Positions 11,061 to 20,345 of a stretch of 39,841 bases of DNA are shown here, one piece after another. The stretch is taken from contig JAKTTS010000085.1 in the NCBI GenBank assembly GCA_030560485.1, positions 1-39,841 of the forward strand, read 5' to 3'. The notes beneath the pieces were generated by a model, which saw only the letters and a list, made by a program, of their open reading frames with translations, was not told the DNA's origin and searched no databases. A program made the position numbers and the translations under genes. Origin of the DNA: Ascoidea tarda (nom. inval.). Lineage: Eukaryota > Ascomycota > Saccharomycetes > Ascoideales > Ascoideaceae. Positions within the stretch are counted from its first letter, which is position 1, and every line of letters starts with the position of its first letter.

Positions 11061-11100
11061 TAAAACCATTTTAAACCATTTTAAACCATTTTGAACCATT
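11061..11100. repeat. 10-bp tandem repeat, TTAAACCATT x4
   Basis: Four contiguous 10-base units with one substitution in each of the first and last copies. The period equals about one helical turn, so any bound protein would sit on one DNA face. No function is known. Confidence 0.85.
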
Positions 11101-11961
11101 TGAATTTGGTCAAACGCCAATAGCAAACCAACAGAAAGCAGAGCGTGTTTGGCCAGGCTCTCTGGAGCCGTAGTTATCAGCGAACTAGCGTTTTTCTTGA
11201 ATAGTATTGCCAATTGCTTACCGGAGCGATTCAAGACTGAATTCAAATCAGAAAAGTAAATGAATGTTCTGAAAAAGCTCCCGCTGGAGTTAGTTGCAAA
11301 CCACGAAATCAGCTGAAATTTCCTAAAGTATCCATTTAACTTTTTGGGGTGTGGTGTCTTGATAGAAAAACCTGGGTTGCTTGGATGGATCAATTGAGCT
11401 GAGATGAAACAGACTTCAGAGTCACAGGCCAATCAGCCAGGTTCTGGTTTCAACAGGGCCTTTCGCAGTCATTAGATTTTAAGAAAATTATTAAAATTCC
11501 CAGGTTGACAAAAGCTTATGCGGCAAAAGTCTATCTGCCGACACTGCAGCTCCACAAAGCGTCTGGAAGCAGAGGAAGCACAGGAAGCAGGACAAGGGAA
11601 GGAGCAGGCTCGGCGCCAGCGCGGCCTGTGCTGTTCGCTGGGCTGGCGTCACGAACCGCCTGTGCTTCCCGGTCTGCGCTTGGGTCTGGGTCTGGCCGCG
11701 GGGCACCGCCAGCAAACAAACCCGCACCAGGGCTGCTCGCTAAACCCTGCACAGGCGGTTGGAGCGGGTGGCCCCCGTGGGAATGGGAGTGCAGCGCATG
11801 CTCCAGCCCGACACGGTGAGCTGGCCCCCTTTGAACAAGGGGAATTTCCGTAAGCACTGTCCGACGCAGTCCCGCGCCGGCGTTCTGGCGCGTGCTGATG
11901 CGGAAACGCTGCTGGTGCTGGTGCTGCCAACAATAGCGATGGAGACGCTCAGGAACAGAAA

Positions 11962-12096
11962 TATATAAAGTCCTCTGTTTCCTCTTCTTCTCCTGCTTTG
12001 TTTCTCTTCTTATCTCTCTGAAAGCCTGCTTTCTTTTCCTCTTCTCTTCTCTCCTCTCCTCTCTTCTCTTCTCTCTTCCTTCTCTGTCTTTTCCAG
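11962..12096 (+). promoter_or_regulatory. TATA box followed by a long CT block
   Basis: TATATAAAG at 11962-11970 is followed immediately by about 125 bases made almost wholly of C and T, apart from short interruptions. A consensus TATA element just ahead of a pyrimidine block is the arrangement found at strong yeast promoters, where transcription starts near the end of the CT block. The next coding start on this strand is 1.35 kb away at 13445. The transcript is therefore either a long-leader mRNA for the UBL3-like gene or a non-coding RNA. The promoter role is inferred from layout alone. Confidence 0.5.
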
Positions 12097-12504
12097 GCTC
12101 ATTCCCCATATCCAGCCTCTGTTGAAAGTCACATCCCACTACCTGATCTGCGTCCATATTCATATTTTTAGAATTTGACAATCCAGTTTTATTCTGTTAA
12201 TCACATACAAATCATCAATTATCTTGATTCAATTGCTTTCCATTTTGCTTCTTTATTCCATAACTCAATTTTATATTCCCAATCAACACTTTTCTGATTC
12301 TCTGTCTACTAAACGTATAATCGTACCTTAACTCTTAAAAGCACACAAATTCAACACTTTTAGACAACATAAAATCTAAAGCATTAAATAATATTCAAAC
12401 CGTTAGATAATATACAAAAACAGATAATACAAAAAAAGCATTATTTTTCCATATCCTTTTATATATATTCCTTTGGTTTTTGTTCTTTTTTTTGTTCTTC
12501 TTTT

Positions 12505-12597
12505 CAATCAATCAGTATCAATCAGTATCAATCAATACCAGTTAATACCAACCAATATCAATCAATATCAAATAATAATAATTATAATAATAATAAT
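12505..12597. repeat. Degenerate ATCAATCAGT / AATACCA repeats
   Basis: Overlapping short repeats of CAATCAGTAT and CCAATATCAAT type run into an ATA-rich trinucleotide tract. This is simple-sequence DNA upstream of the UBL3-like gene. Confidence 0.7.
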
Positions 12598-12850
12598 TTC
12601 ATCTTGTTTTAGTTTTTTTATTTTTACTTTTCTAGACCCAAATCTTTTCCTATCTTTTGGTATTACGCTCAATCATCACTTTATCACGAACCAAAGACTC
12701 TGATAACTTTTATCTTCAATCCATTCCCTCCTATTCTTAGACAATAACACCAGCAATACCCTTTTAAAGTTACTTAATATTAATCATTTATTAATCACTT
12801 AATTTTTTTTGGCAATTATACTACAATTACATTAAATTTTCAATACTAAG

Positions 12851-12927
12851 AATTTTAAGAATTTTAAGAATTTTAAGAATTTTAAGAATTTTAAGAATCA
12901 TAAAATTCATAAAATTCATAAAAATCA
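12851..12927. repeat. Two opposed 9-bp repeat blocks
   Basis: Five copies of AATTTTAAG (12851-12895) are followed by two to three copies of ATAAAATTC. The second unit is nearly the reverse complement of the first, so the two blocks could pair into an imperfect periodic hairpin. It lies within the putative leader region before 13445. Confidence 0.75.
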
Positions 12928-13081
12928 TAAATTTAAAAAATTTATAAAAAAATTTCTCAAAATTTGCAAAAATCAAATTATATTTAATATTTATTATTTA
13001 AACCTCAAATTCGTTTTTATATTTTATCTCAAATTGCTCTCTAGTTTAATAATCAATCTATATCACCATACTAATTATTAA

Positions 13082-13107
13082 ATATATATACATATATATA
13101 TATATAA

Positions 13108-13139
<32 letters not shown>
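13082..13139. repeat. TA-rich dinucleotide tract
   Basis: A run of TA dinucleotides interrupted by a few C residues, about 300 bp upstream of the UBL3-like start codon. Confidence 0.9.
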
Positions 13140-13140
<1 letters not shown>

Positions 13141-13356
13141 TAGACATATTTAGATACTTATACTATACATGAAAATCATAAATTATCCTGATTCTTAACT
13201 ACTCTACAAACTACGTCTTCAATCTTTTCATTCCCAATTCATCTCTGACTTCTATAAATCCATAACTTCATCGTTTATTCTACATTTACTGCTTCCTTGT
13301 TTATACATATAAACTATCCTCTCTCATTTATCTCAAATCATATAAATATCCTCCAT

Positions 13357-13410
13357 CCACTCACTCATCCACTTACCCACTCACTCACCCACTCACTCAC
13401 TCACTCACTT
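13357..13410. repeat. CACT tetranucleotide tract
   Basis: Imperfect CACT/CACC units end 35 bp before the ATG at 13445. The tract therefore probably lies in the mRNA leader or core promoter of the UBL3-like gene. Confidence 0.85.
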
Positions 13411-13444
13411 TGTATTAGTACACTATATTATACAATCCACAAAA

Positions 13445-14362
13445 ATGGCTGATGTCAGATTTATGGACGATTCAGATTCAATGTTTGACGACGTCGAAAT
13501 CAACATAGTCCTACTCTTTATAAATGGCTCTAGAGTCGATTTGACTCTAAACAGAGAATTTATCTATGAAAACAGATTAACCGCAAGATCAACTCTCGAA
13601 ATCTCAATCTCGGATCTAATCTATTACCTACTAATAAATTGGGATCCCTCTTGGGGCCAAAAACCTGTCAACATCTTCCAAATCCGTTTCCTACATCTTG
13701 GTAGAGCTGTTCGTTCTGGAATGCAAATAAAAGACATAAATTTAGCCACAAGCACAATCTTCCACATAAGTTTGAGACCCCTAAGTTCTCTAAACAAAGA
13801 TTACAATATCATCAGAAATGCCTCCTTATTCGTTAATACAGCAAGCAATATAAGAGATTATAACAAAAGATTCACTTTATCGGGCCCTGCCAGTCTCCAT
13901 AGTTACAATAACGAATTTTCAACCTACAACACAAACACTAATCGTCAATATCAGAGATACTCTTATGCTGGTCCTTCTGCTGCTAGTGATGATGACACCT
14001 TCGATCCCACCTCCCTAGGCTCTTCCACTCTAAGAATGTCCCCATCAAGACAAAATAGAAACAGTTACATAACAAATGACATTTCAAATGTCCAATCAAA
14101 TCGAAGTGCAAGTTTTCAAGAAAACAAAAATAGCATTGTTGACACTTCTTCTTCCTCCATTTTAATCAATACCCCATCAAGATCTATTAATAATAGCGCA
14201 AATAACAATCCTAATAGCATCAATATCAATCCTATTCCTAGCAATATTACTAATCACTCAAGAAGAAATAGACAACACTATCGTTACAACTCAAATACAA
14301 ATCAAATTTCATCTGGCGCAAGAACTTCCAAGGAAGAATCAGGCTGTTGTATTATCATGTAA
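13445..14362 (+). CDS. Membrane-anchored ubiquitin-fold protein (UBL3/MUB-like) with a CAAX box
   Basis: This 305-residue protein has a ubiquitin-fold segment at about residues 17-115. It starts INIVLLFINGSRVDLTL and includes NWDPSWGQKP and IRFLHLGRAV, the pattern of fungal UBL3/MUB domains (Rad60-SLD_2 type). The rest is Ser/Asn-rich and probably disordered. The C-terminus is GCCIIM, a CAAX motif (Cys302-Ile-Ile-Met) with an adjacent Cys301. Farnesylation plus palmitoylation to membrane is therefore expected, as in human UBL3 and plant MUB proteins. In those families the protein serves as a membrane platform for an E2 (plants) or for sorting cargo (animals). There is no transmembrane helix, which argues against Dsc3. 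The yeast role is unknown. The start ATG sits in an AAAATGG context and begins a compact N-terminus. The identification rests on fold pattern and CAAX box, not on an alignment search. Confidence 0.8.
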   Translation: MADVRFMDDSDSMFDDVEINIVLLFINGSRVDLTLNREFIYENRLTARSTLEISISDLIYYLLINWDPSWGQKPVNIFQIRFLHLGRAVRSGMQIKDINLATSTIFHISLRPLSSLNKDYNIIRNASLFVNTASNIRDYNKRFTLSGPASLHSYNNEFSTYNTNTNRQYQRYSYAGPSAASDDDTFDPTSLGSSTLRMSPSRQNRNSYITNDISNVQSNRSASFQENKNSIVDTSSSSILINTPSRSINNSANNNPNSININPIPSNITNHSRRNRQHYRYNSNTNQISSGARTSKEESGCCIIM

Positions 14363-16387
14363 CTCATCTTTCATAATACTACATCATCAAATTTTTTACA
14401 TTTTTACATTTTTTTTCCTTTTATATTTCTTTTTTTTCTATTTATTCATTTTCCTTTACTTCAAATTCCAAACCCTTTTGACTGACTGTTATTGATTTCT
14501 TATGTTTCTTCCACTTCATCTTCTATTTTGTTTTTCCTTCAAACTTCGAGACTTCATTCTTTTTTGTTCATAATTATATTATATTATATTTTTAATCTTT
14601 TCATTTGGTTTCTTCTTGCTCTTTTGTTTAATTTTTTAATTTTTTTTAGTCTTTTTTTAGTTTTTTATTTTACATTCACTATTTTTAATGTTGATTTCTT
14701 TTCATGCTAGAATGTTTTTTTGCTGGCTAAATCATTCTTTTATTTACAAAGGATCTTTTGTATGTATCTTAATCCATCTTGCCCTTTATGTCACTGTTAT
14801 ATCTTTTAAGGTTAAACCAATCCTTATTTTTCTAATTTATAATTCTTTATCAATATAAATTCTCTGATTCAAACAAACCGGGCTCCAAAAGCAGCACCAG
14901 CTCTCCGGAGCATTTTCTCCCAACCCGTCTATTCTTGATTCGTAATCTTGCAAATTTCCTACTATTAAAATTGATAAGCATACTTGGTAAAAAAACCAAA
15001 AAAATCTCATTAATCTGACTGAGATTCAATTGAGGTTTATTTTTTTAGTGTTTGATTTGCACTAATCATGTTCATGGACTATTTTATAACTTTCAAAACT
15101 TGTGGAAAACCAAAATTCAAGATTCCCTTGTTCAATTGTTCTTCTATCTTTGGCTAAATTGCAAAAAAACAACAAAAAAAGAACCCAACCAGAGTCGATT
15201 TCCATCACAAATTCTCAACCTTTTTTTATTTATCAGAAAATGTTATCCATACTCTATTTCTTTCCCACTTAATAGCACCTAATAGGCATTCCATGGCTAT
15301 TTCATTTTCATCCCAGCCTTAAAAATGAAATTCTCTTCAAACGCAGCAGAAGACTAGCACAACACTGTTAAAGAGCCAACAACTTTATAGTTCCTTCATA
15401 TCCTCTCTGCTCAACAATATTCGTTCCTTCAAATCACAAGAATTACTTTTTGTAACTTCTTCCAAGGAGAACCCAAACTGACTCGTAAAGCAAAAAACTG
15501 AGCTCTGTATCCTCCTATTCTACCCAGATTTTATGGTTCTTTGTGAATAAGACACTGATAAAGACTGTTTGTTCGGTTGAAGAGAGACATTTATTACGTT
15601 CTGTTACATTTGTTGTATTTGTTGTTTGCTGAGAGTGGCCAGAAGGTGTTCTGCAGACAACACCAAAATCCTTGAGGGCTTCAAAAATTATTTACTTACC
15701 TCATCTAAACAGTTATAATCATTTTATTTCGTTAACAGGAGAGCCCAAACCTTGTTTTGCAAACGAATATTATCCTGTAATTTGCCCGCTATTTGGTTTG
15801 AGGTTGGTAAATAATATCTGGTTCTTCGACACACTCAACAGGCTTAAGAAGCTGCAAATGAACACACAGATCCAAAGGCATGTTGGTGCTGGAAATGAGT
15901 TGCCATTAAATTTGCAATTTCATAACGACGTGGTGCTCTTACATAAAAAACATCTCATTTTGAAAGCAGGAATTTGAACAAGCGACTGTTGAACAATTCT
16001 TGAATGTAACTGAATAGTAATGATAGATGGAATGAAAACGTCTTTCTATAAACCCGTTTTAAAATTAAATATGGGTTTGATTTAAAGCCCTTAACCTTTT
16101 GTTCAGACAATAAGGTGTTTTTTCTCATCGAGTTTCGAATTGATAACAGATAAGCAGGCCACAATCATTCTTATGTGACTGAATGTTTTCAAAATCAAAT
16201 CATAACGTTATATTGATGAACTCCATTCAATGCGCATGAAAACGACTGACTTTTGTGGATTGAACCGCCAATATTTATTGAAATTCGAAAACTATAAATG
16301 AAAAGACAAATTGAGCAGTGGCAGCAAAAACAACAACAAGAATAAACAACAATAACAATAACAATAATAAATGTGCTGAGCAATAAA
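14363..16387. other. Convergent intergenic region, UBL3-like / DSL1
   Basis: About 2 kb between two 3' ends. The first 350 bases are T-rich, as expected for a 3' UTR. The remainder has intermediate GC and no recognised gene. The longest open frame (15672-15977 +) has no ATG until its last third and looks like no known protein. I saw no LTR-like termini or tRNA. Confidence 0.55.
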
Positions 16388-19300
16388 TCACGAACTTCTG
16401 ATGTCCTCAATTTCAGAAATTGCATGTTTCCTGATCTCACTGTTACTAAAAGCTGTCAGAATTAAATGCACAAGTTCAAATGTTTTAAGATCATAAAACT
16501 CCCCATTGTAAAAATTTTCCATTATAACGTCCAAATGACTGGAGATTATTAGCTTAAAATTTTCCAATCTGTGATGATTCCCAACTGTTTTCTTAAAGCT
16601 CTCGAGTATGACTATATTTTTATTACCAAAATTATAAAAGTTTTTGTAATTCTCAATGTAGCTTAAACAAACAGTAATGATTCTATTTAGTTCTTCACAT
16701 TCAACTTCAGTAATTGTGTTTCGCTTTAAAATACAATTGATAATTTTTGAATAAAATAAATCAAACAATTCTTTCAATAAAATTTCTCTTAGTCTTTTTG
16801 AAAAACTTTTGAAATCATTAAATATTTCTTGAAATTTAAATTCCAATTGATTCAAAATCAAGTCAGTGAGATTTGAATCATTCAAACTATCAAAAGAATT
16901 AAATTTATTAAATATTTTAAATAACGATCTTTCTTGTTTTAATTTAATTCCCTGCAATAAATACTCGATTGTATCGTCAAAAGCCCCTGATGTTATGCTC
17001 CCCTCTGAAGAATATGAAGACCTATTTGAGTATGATTGGTATGAGTCTGAATCGATATTGAAATTGTTGGACTTTTTAATTGAATTATTTAAATAATAAC
17101 AATCATTGTAAAAAAAAATTTCGTCTTCATATTTTGAAACAAAGATGACATAAAAAAGTTGTAATAACTCATTTGTTTTATTAATAATTAAGTTTCGATT
17201 ATAGTTATTAATAATCCTATAATTTTGAAAATAATTAATGAAGGAGTTAATGATTTTAATAATTTCATCTGGAATTAAAGTTGTTTTATAACTATCTTCA
17301 TCATAGTTTTCAAAATTATCCAAACTATCAGATTGTAAACTTTCATTTTTGTTCTTAACATCAGGTTTTTTAATATTATTAAAAGACTTTTTAGATTTTA
17401 TAACATCTGATTTACTATCGGGTTTAATTTTTGTTGATGATTCATTATCATCAAAATTAATAGACAAGTTATCATCTAAATCTTCATCACCCCAACCCCA
17501 ATCATTAATTTCGGCTGAACTTAGGGATATATTATCATCATTTAATAGGCCTTCACTCCTTTTATGAGTTAAAGAAGGTTGACTCCTTTTATTAATAATA
17601 GAATTTTTCGAGCTTTTAGAATTTTTTGAGTGATTTTCTGAGTTTTCATCGAGATCTAAATTTAAATCTATTTCACTTCCCCAAGCATCATCATCATCAT
17701 TATCAACATTTATGTCTAAATCTTGATCTTCGATCCAATTATCGAAATTATCTTCCCATTTCCATTCATTTTCATTATTTTGAACTGAAAATCTTTTTGA
17801 TAGTTGCCTGGAAATATTCTTTGACATTCTGGCAGAGAATTTAGTGTTTGGATTTTTTGAGAATCTTTGGGTTAACCTTCTTGTTAGACGAACCTGATCG
17901 TTATTTAGAAAACCTTCTTCTGGGATTACATCAGATAGTAAAGAGTTTTTAGTTTGGTGTGATTTTTGTTGTGTGCTATTTGGCTTTGAATTTGAATTTG
18001 AATTTGAACTTGAACTTGAGCTTGAATTTGAATTAGTATTTTCAGTTAAATTGATCGTTGAAGTTGAAGCACCACTTATTAGGGCGTTTAAAGTGTTTTC
18101 ATTAAAAGATTGAAATTTATTGTGGTTTGAGAGTTTATTTGTTGATTTTTTTTCTTGAGATCTTAGAATTAGATTTTTTTCATTGAAAACGTAATACATT
18201 TTGGAGTGATTGAAATCAGTAGCATAATTTTTGATTTGATTGAGTTTTTTGGATAAAATTTTATCTATCAAGAAGAAATTTTTCAAATTTTCCATATTAT
18301 CTTGCCATAGTTTCAAGTCATGAGAGCCTATGATTAATAGTTCTTCAGATTCTGTGCTTTTAGTGTTTTTACTTTGGATTTCGATTTCGATTTCTGCTTC
18401 AAAAGAGGGAGGTTTTGAAATTGGATTATCATCAAAAGAATCGGTAATTGAAGAAGGAGAGGAAGAGTAAGAGGGAGGAGAATTTGGATGAAAAAAGGAA
18501 TCAGGTAGATTGCAATTTTTTTTGAACAATTCGATTAGATTTAAGATGAATTTGTTGATGTTTAACAAGTCCTTTTTTGATGTTTTTGATGGAGATAGTT
18601 GTATGATTGAGTTGTTGATTGAGTTACGAGGAGAGATGGAGTTACGAGAGGAATTGTGGGAGGGATTGTGGGAGGGATTGTGTGAAGAATTGATGTTTAG
18701 AATGTTGTTTTTGAGATTTAGGTAGTAGAAGTTTAGAAAATGGTAGTTATTTTTATTTATAATGCTTAAGAAAGATAGGAGGTAAATTAGTTTCAATAGG
18801 ATGATTAGGTCTAATTTGATTTTGTTTTCTTTGTTGATGTCAAAGGAGGATAGAGAGAGAGATTTGAGGGTATTTTTGTAGTTGTTGTAATTATCGGTTG
18901 AGGATATTTTGTAGAAGAGGGATAGTTTGTTGTAAAGATTTAAGTTGATGATTTTTTGAAAGAAGTTGTTTATTAGAAGAGAATTTTTTTTGATGAGTTG
19001 GTCTTTGAAGTAGATTGGGAGGGAGTTGAAAAAGAGGGAGTAATTTATTAGAGAGTAAATTTGTGAGTTAAATATTGATTCAATGGAATTGTTATTTATG
19101 GATTTTTTTTTCTTTTTTGTGTGGGTGTGATGTATTTTGATTAGATTGATTGAGAATTTTGAATTATTTGGAGATTTATTGAAAATTAAAAGATGAGTGT
19201 TTTGGAGTATTTTGGATAGGATTAGGTTGTTTAGATTTAAGAAATTTTGAGAAAAGAATTGAAAAAAGGAGAGATCATTTTGGGAGAGATTCTGTTGGAT

Positions 19301-20290
19301 ATGATTTTGAGAAATAAAGTGAATTAGATATGAAATGTTTGATGAGTTTTGGGATAAGATGGAGAGATAGTCATTGATATTTAGAATGTTATTGTTGTCA
19401 AAAATAGTTTGGTTTATAGATATCGAAAGATGGTTGAAATTTAAGGAGATGAATTTGTTGAATAGAGATTTAAAATTTGATAGGGAAGTGTGGATTAAAG
19501 AGGAAAGATTTGACAATAAAATACTCCAAAATTTGAAACTTTCTAGTTTTCGAGATAGAGTAGAGATTAATTGGTTATTGATCTCCTCAGTGTCTTTATT
19601 TGAATTTGAATTTGAGTTTGCAATTAGTAAAGAAGATGAAGATAGTACCTTTTTGATTGTTTTAGTTGTATTTGCAGGAAAAGCAGCCAAGAAACTGCCT
19701 GGGATATTTAGATCATTTAAGGAAGAAGAGGAAGTATTTTTTAAAGATAAATTCGATAGGTTGGATACGTTTAATGAGTTGTTATTTTCATTATTGCTTT
19801 CTTTATTTTCAACAGTGTTATCAATTGCGTGGAAAGTGTTTTCGGTGAGATTGTTGGGCGCTGAGGATAGGAGGATGTCGTTTTGAATGATAGTTGTTTT
19901 GAATTCTTCAATTTTGTTGATTAGTTTGATTAGATTGTAGAAAATGGAATCCAATTCAAGAGAGTTCTGAGATATAATTGATTCAGTTTCGTTGATTAGG
20001 TTGTTGATAAACAAGAGTTTGTTGAGGAAAATGTCCTGTAGGGAATTGAAGTTCTCGTTATCAGAGACAAATGGAGAAGCCGCTGTATTATCTTCAGCTG
20101 TGTTGCCACCATCACCACCATCATCACCATCACCACCATCATCACCATCACCACCAATGCTGGTGCTTAGCTGGGTGTGCTGGAGCAGCTTCAAGTTGTC
20201 GATGGAGACAGAAAGGTCATTGATTAGCCTTGCATTGTTATCTGTGTCAGTGAAGTCCACCGAACTGTAGCTGCTGAAGAGTTTGTTCAT
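16388..20290 (-). CDS. DSL1: DSL1, ER-resident tether subunit (ZW10 family)
   Basis: This predicts 1300 residues, much longer than the 754 of S. cerevisiae Dsl1. Dsl1 works with Tip20 and Sec39 to catch COPI vesicles at the ER. Two features identify it. The first is an acidic, tryptophan-rich segment at roughly residues 840-935 (NEWKWED, DDAWGSE, INDWGWGDED), like the Dsl1 lasso that binds coatomer. The second is a C-terminal block, ELVHLILTAFSNSEIRKHAI, resembling the conserved end of Dsl1/ZW10 proteins. The middle is very Asn/Ser-rich helical sequence. The N-terminus carries a Gly/Asp repeat (about residues 46-62) inside the GC-rich island. LTO1 ends only 55 bp upstream on the same strand. 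In S. cerevisiae the order is LTO1-ATX1-DSL1, so the neighbourhood supports the name. No family member I recall is this long. Confidence 0.88.
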   Translation of the reverse strand: MNKLFSSYSSVDFTDTDNNARLINDLSVSIDNLKLLQHTQLSTSIGGDGDDGGDGDDGGDGGNTAEDNTAASPFVSDNENFNSLQDIFLNKLLFINNLINETESIISQNSLELDSIFYNLIKLINKIEEFKTTIIQNDILLSSAPNNLTENTFHAIDNTVENKESNNENNNSLNVSNLSNLSLKNTSSSSLNDLNIPGSFLAAFPANTTKTIKKVLSSSSLLIANSNSNSNKDTEEINNQLISTLSRKLESFKFWSILLSNLSSLIHTSLSNFKSLFNKFISLNFNHLSISINQTIFDNNNILNINDYLSILSQNSSNISYLIHFISQNHIQQNLSQNDLSFFQFFSQNFLNLNNLILSKILQNTHLLIFNKSPNNSKFSINLIKIHHTHTKKKKKSINNNSIESIFNSQIYSLINYSLFFNSLPIYFKDQLIKKNSLLINNFFQKIINLNLYNKLSLFYKISSTDNYNNYKNTLKSLSLSSFDINKENKIKLDLIILLKLIYLLSFLSIINKNNYHFLNFYYLNLKNNILNINSSHNPSHNPSHNSSRNSISPRNSINNSIIQLSPSKTSKKDLLNINKFILNLIELFKKNCNLPDSFFHPNSPPSYSSSPSSITDSFDDNPISKPPSFEAEIEIEIQSKNTKSTESEELLIIGSHDLKLWQDNMENLKNFFLIDKILSKKLNQIKNYATDFNHSKMYYVFNEKNLILRSQEKKSTNKLSNHNKFQSFNENTLNALISGASTSTINLTENTNSNSSSSSSSNSNSNSKPNSTQQKSHQTKNSLLSDVIPEEGFLNNDQVRLTRRLTQRFSKNPNTKFSARMSKNISRQLSKRFSVQNNENEWKWEDNFDNWIEDQDLDINVDNDDDDAWGSEIDLNLDLDENSENHSKNSKSSKNSIINKRSQPSLTHKRSEGLLNDDNISLSSAEINDWGWGDEDLDDNLSINFDDNESSTKIKPDSKSDVIKSKKSFNNIKKPDVKNKNESLQSDSLDNFENYDEDSYKTTLIPDEIIKIINSFINYFQNYRIINNYNRNLIINKTNELLQLFYVIFVSKYEDEIFFYNDCYYLNNSIKKSNNFNIDSDSYQSYSNRSSYSSEGSITSGAFDDTIEYLLQGIKLKQERSLFKIFNKFNSFDSLNDSNLTDLILNQLEFKFQEIFNDFKSFSKRLREILLKELFDLFYSKIINCILKRNTITEVECEELNRIITVCLSYIENYKNFYNFGNKNIVILESFKKTVGNHHRLENFKLIISSHLDVIMENFYNGEFYDLKTFELVHLILTAFSNSEIRKHAISEIEDIRSS

Positions 20291-20345
20291 AGTTGTGCTG
20301 GCGTTTGGAGTCCTTCCTCTGCTTCTCCTCTGCTTCTCTGCTTCT

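Larger units (their letters stand above)
9664..13444. other. Long gene-poor stretch between TGL1 and the UBL3-like gene
   Basis: This 3.8 kb stretch has no gene I can defend. It contains several simple repeats and a GC-rich patch at about 11500-11960. A TATA box at 11962 is followed by a pyrimidine-rich block to about 12096. Very AT-rich leader-like DNA then runs to the ATG at 13445. Reading frames in the GC patch (for example 11518-11853 +, and the minus-strand frame over 11531-12163) are low-complexity and overlap on both strands. The basic Arg/Glu run in the minus-strand frame is just the complement of the CT tract. Confidence 0.6.

Noticed and set aside
11049-11432. 127-codon minus-strand frame
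   Set aside because: It has no ATG except near its end and resembles nothing.
11518-11853. Plus-strand 111-residue frame beginning MRQKSICRHC
   Set aside because: Low-complexity Ala/Gly/Gln sequence in the same GC patch, overlapped by other frames, with no homologue known to me.
11531-12163. Minus-strand open frame of about 210 residues across the GC patch
   Set aside because: Its basic Arg/Glu run is the complement of a CT tract. Frames are open on both strands here because of GC content, and no domain is recognisable.
15407-15422. 16-base string CTGCTCAACAATATTC also present at 31141-31156
   Set aside because: The match does not extend on either side, and one such repeat is expected by chance at roughly this frequency in 40 kb of biased sequence.
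15672-15977. 101-codon plus-strand frame in the UBL3-like/DSL1 gap
   Set aside because: It opens with TTG, its first ATG leaves about 40 residues, and there is no recognised domain.
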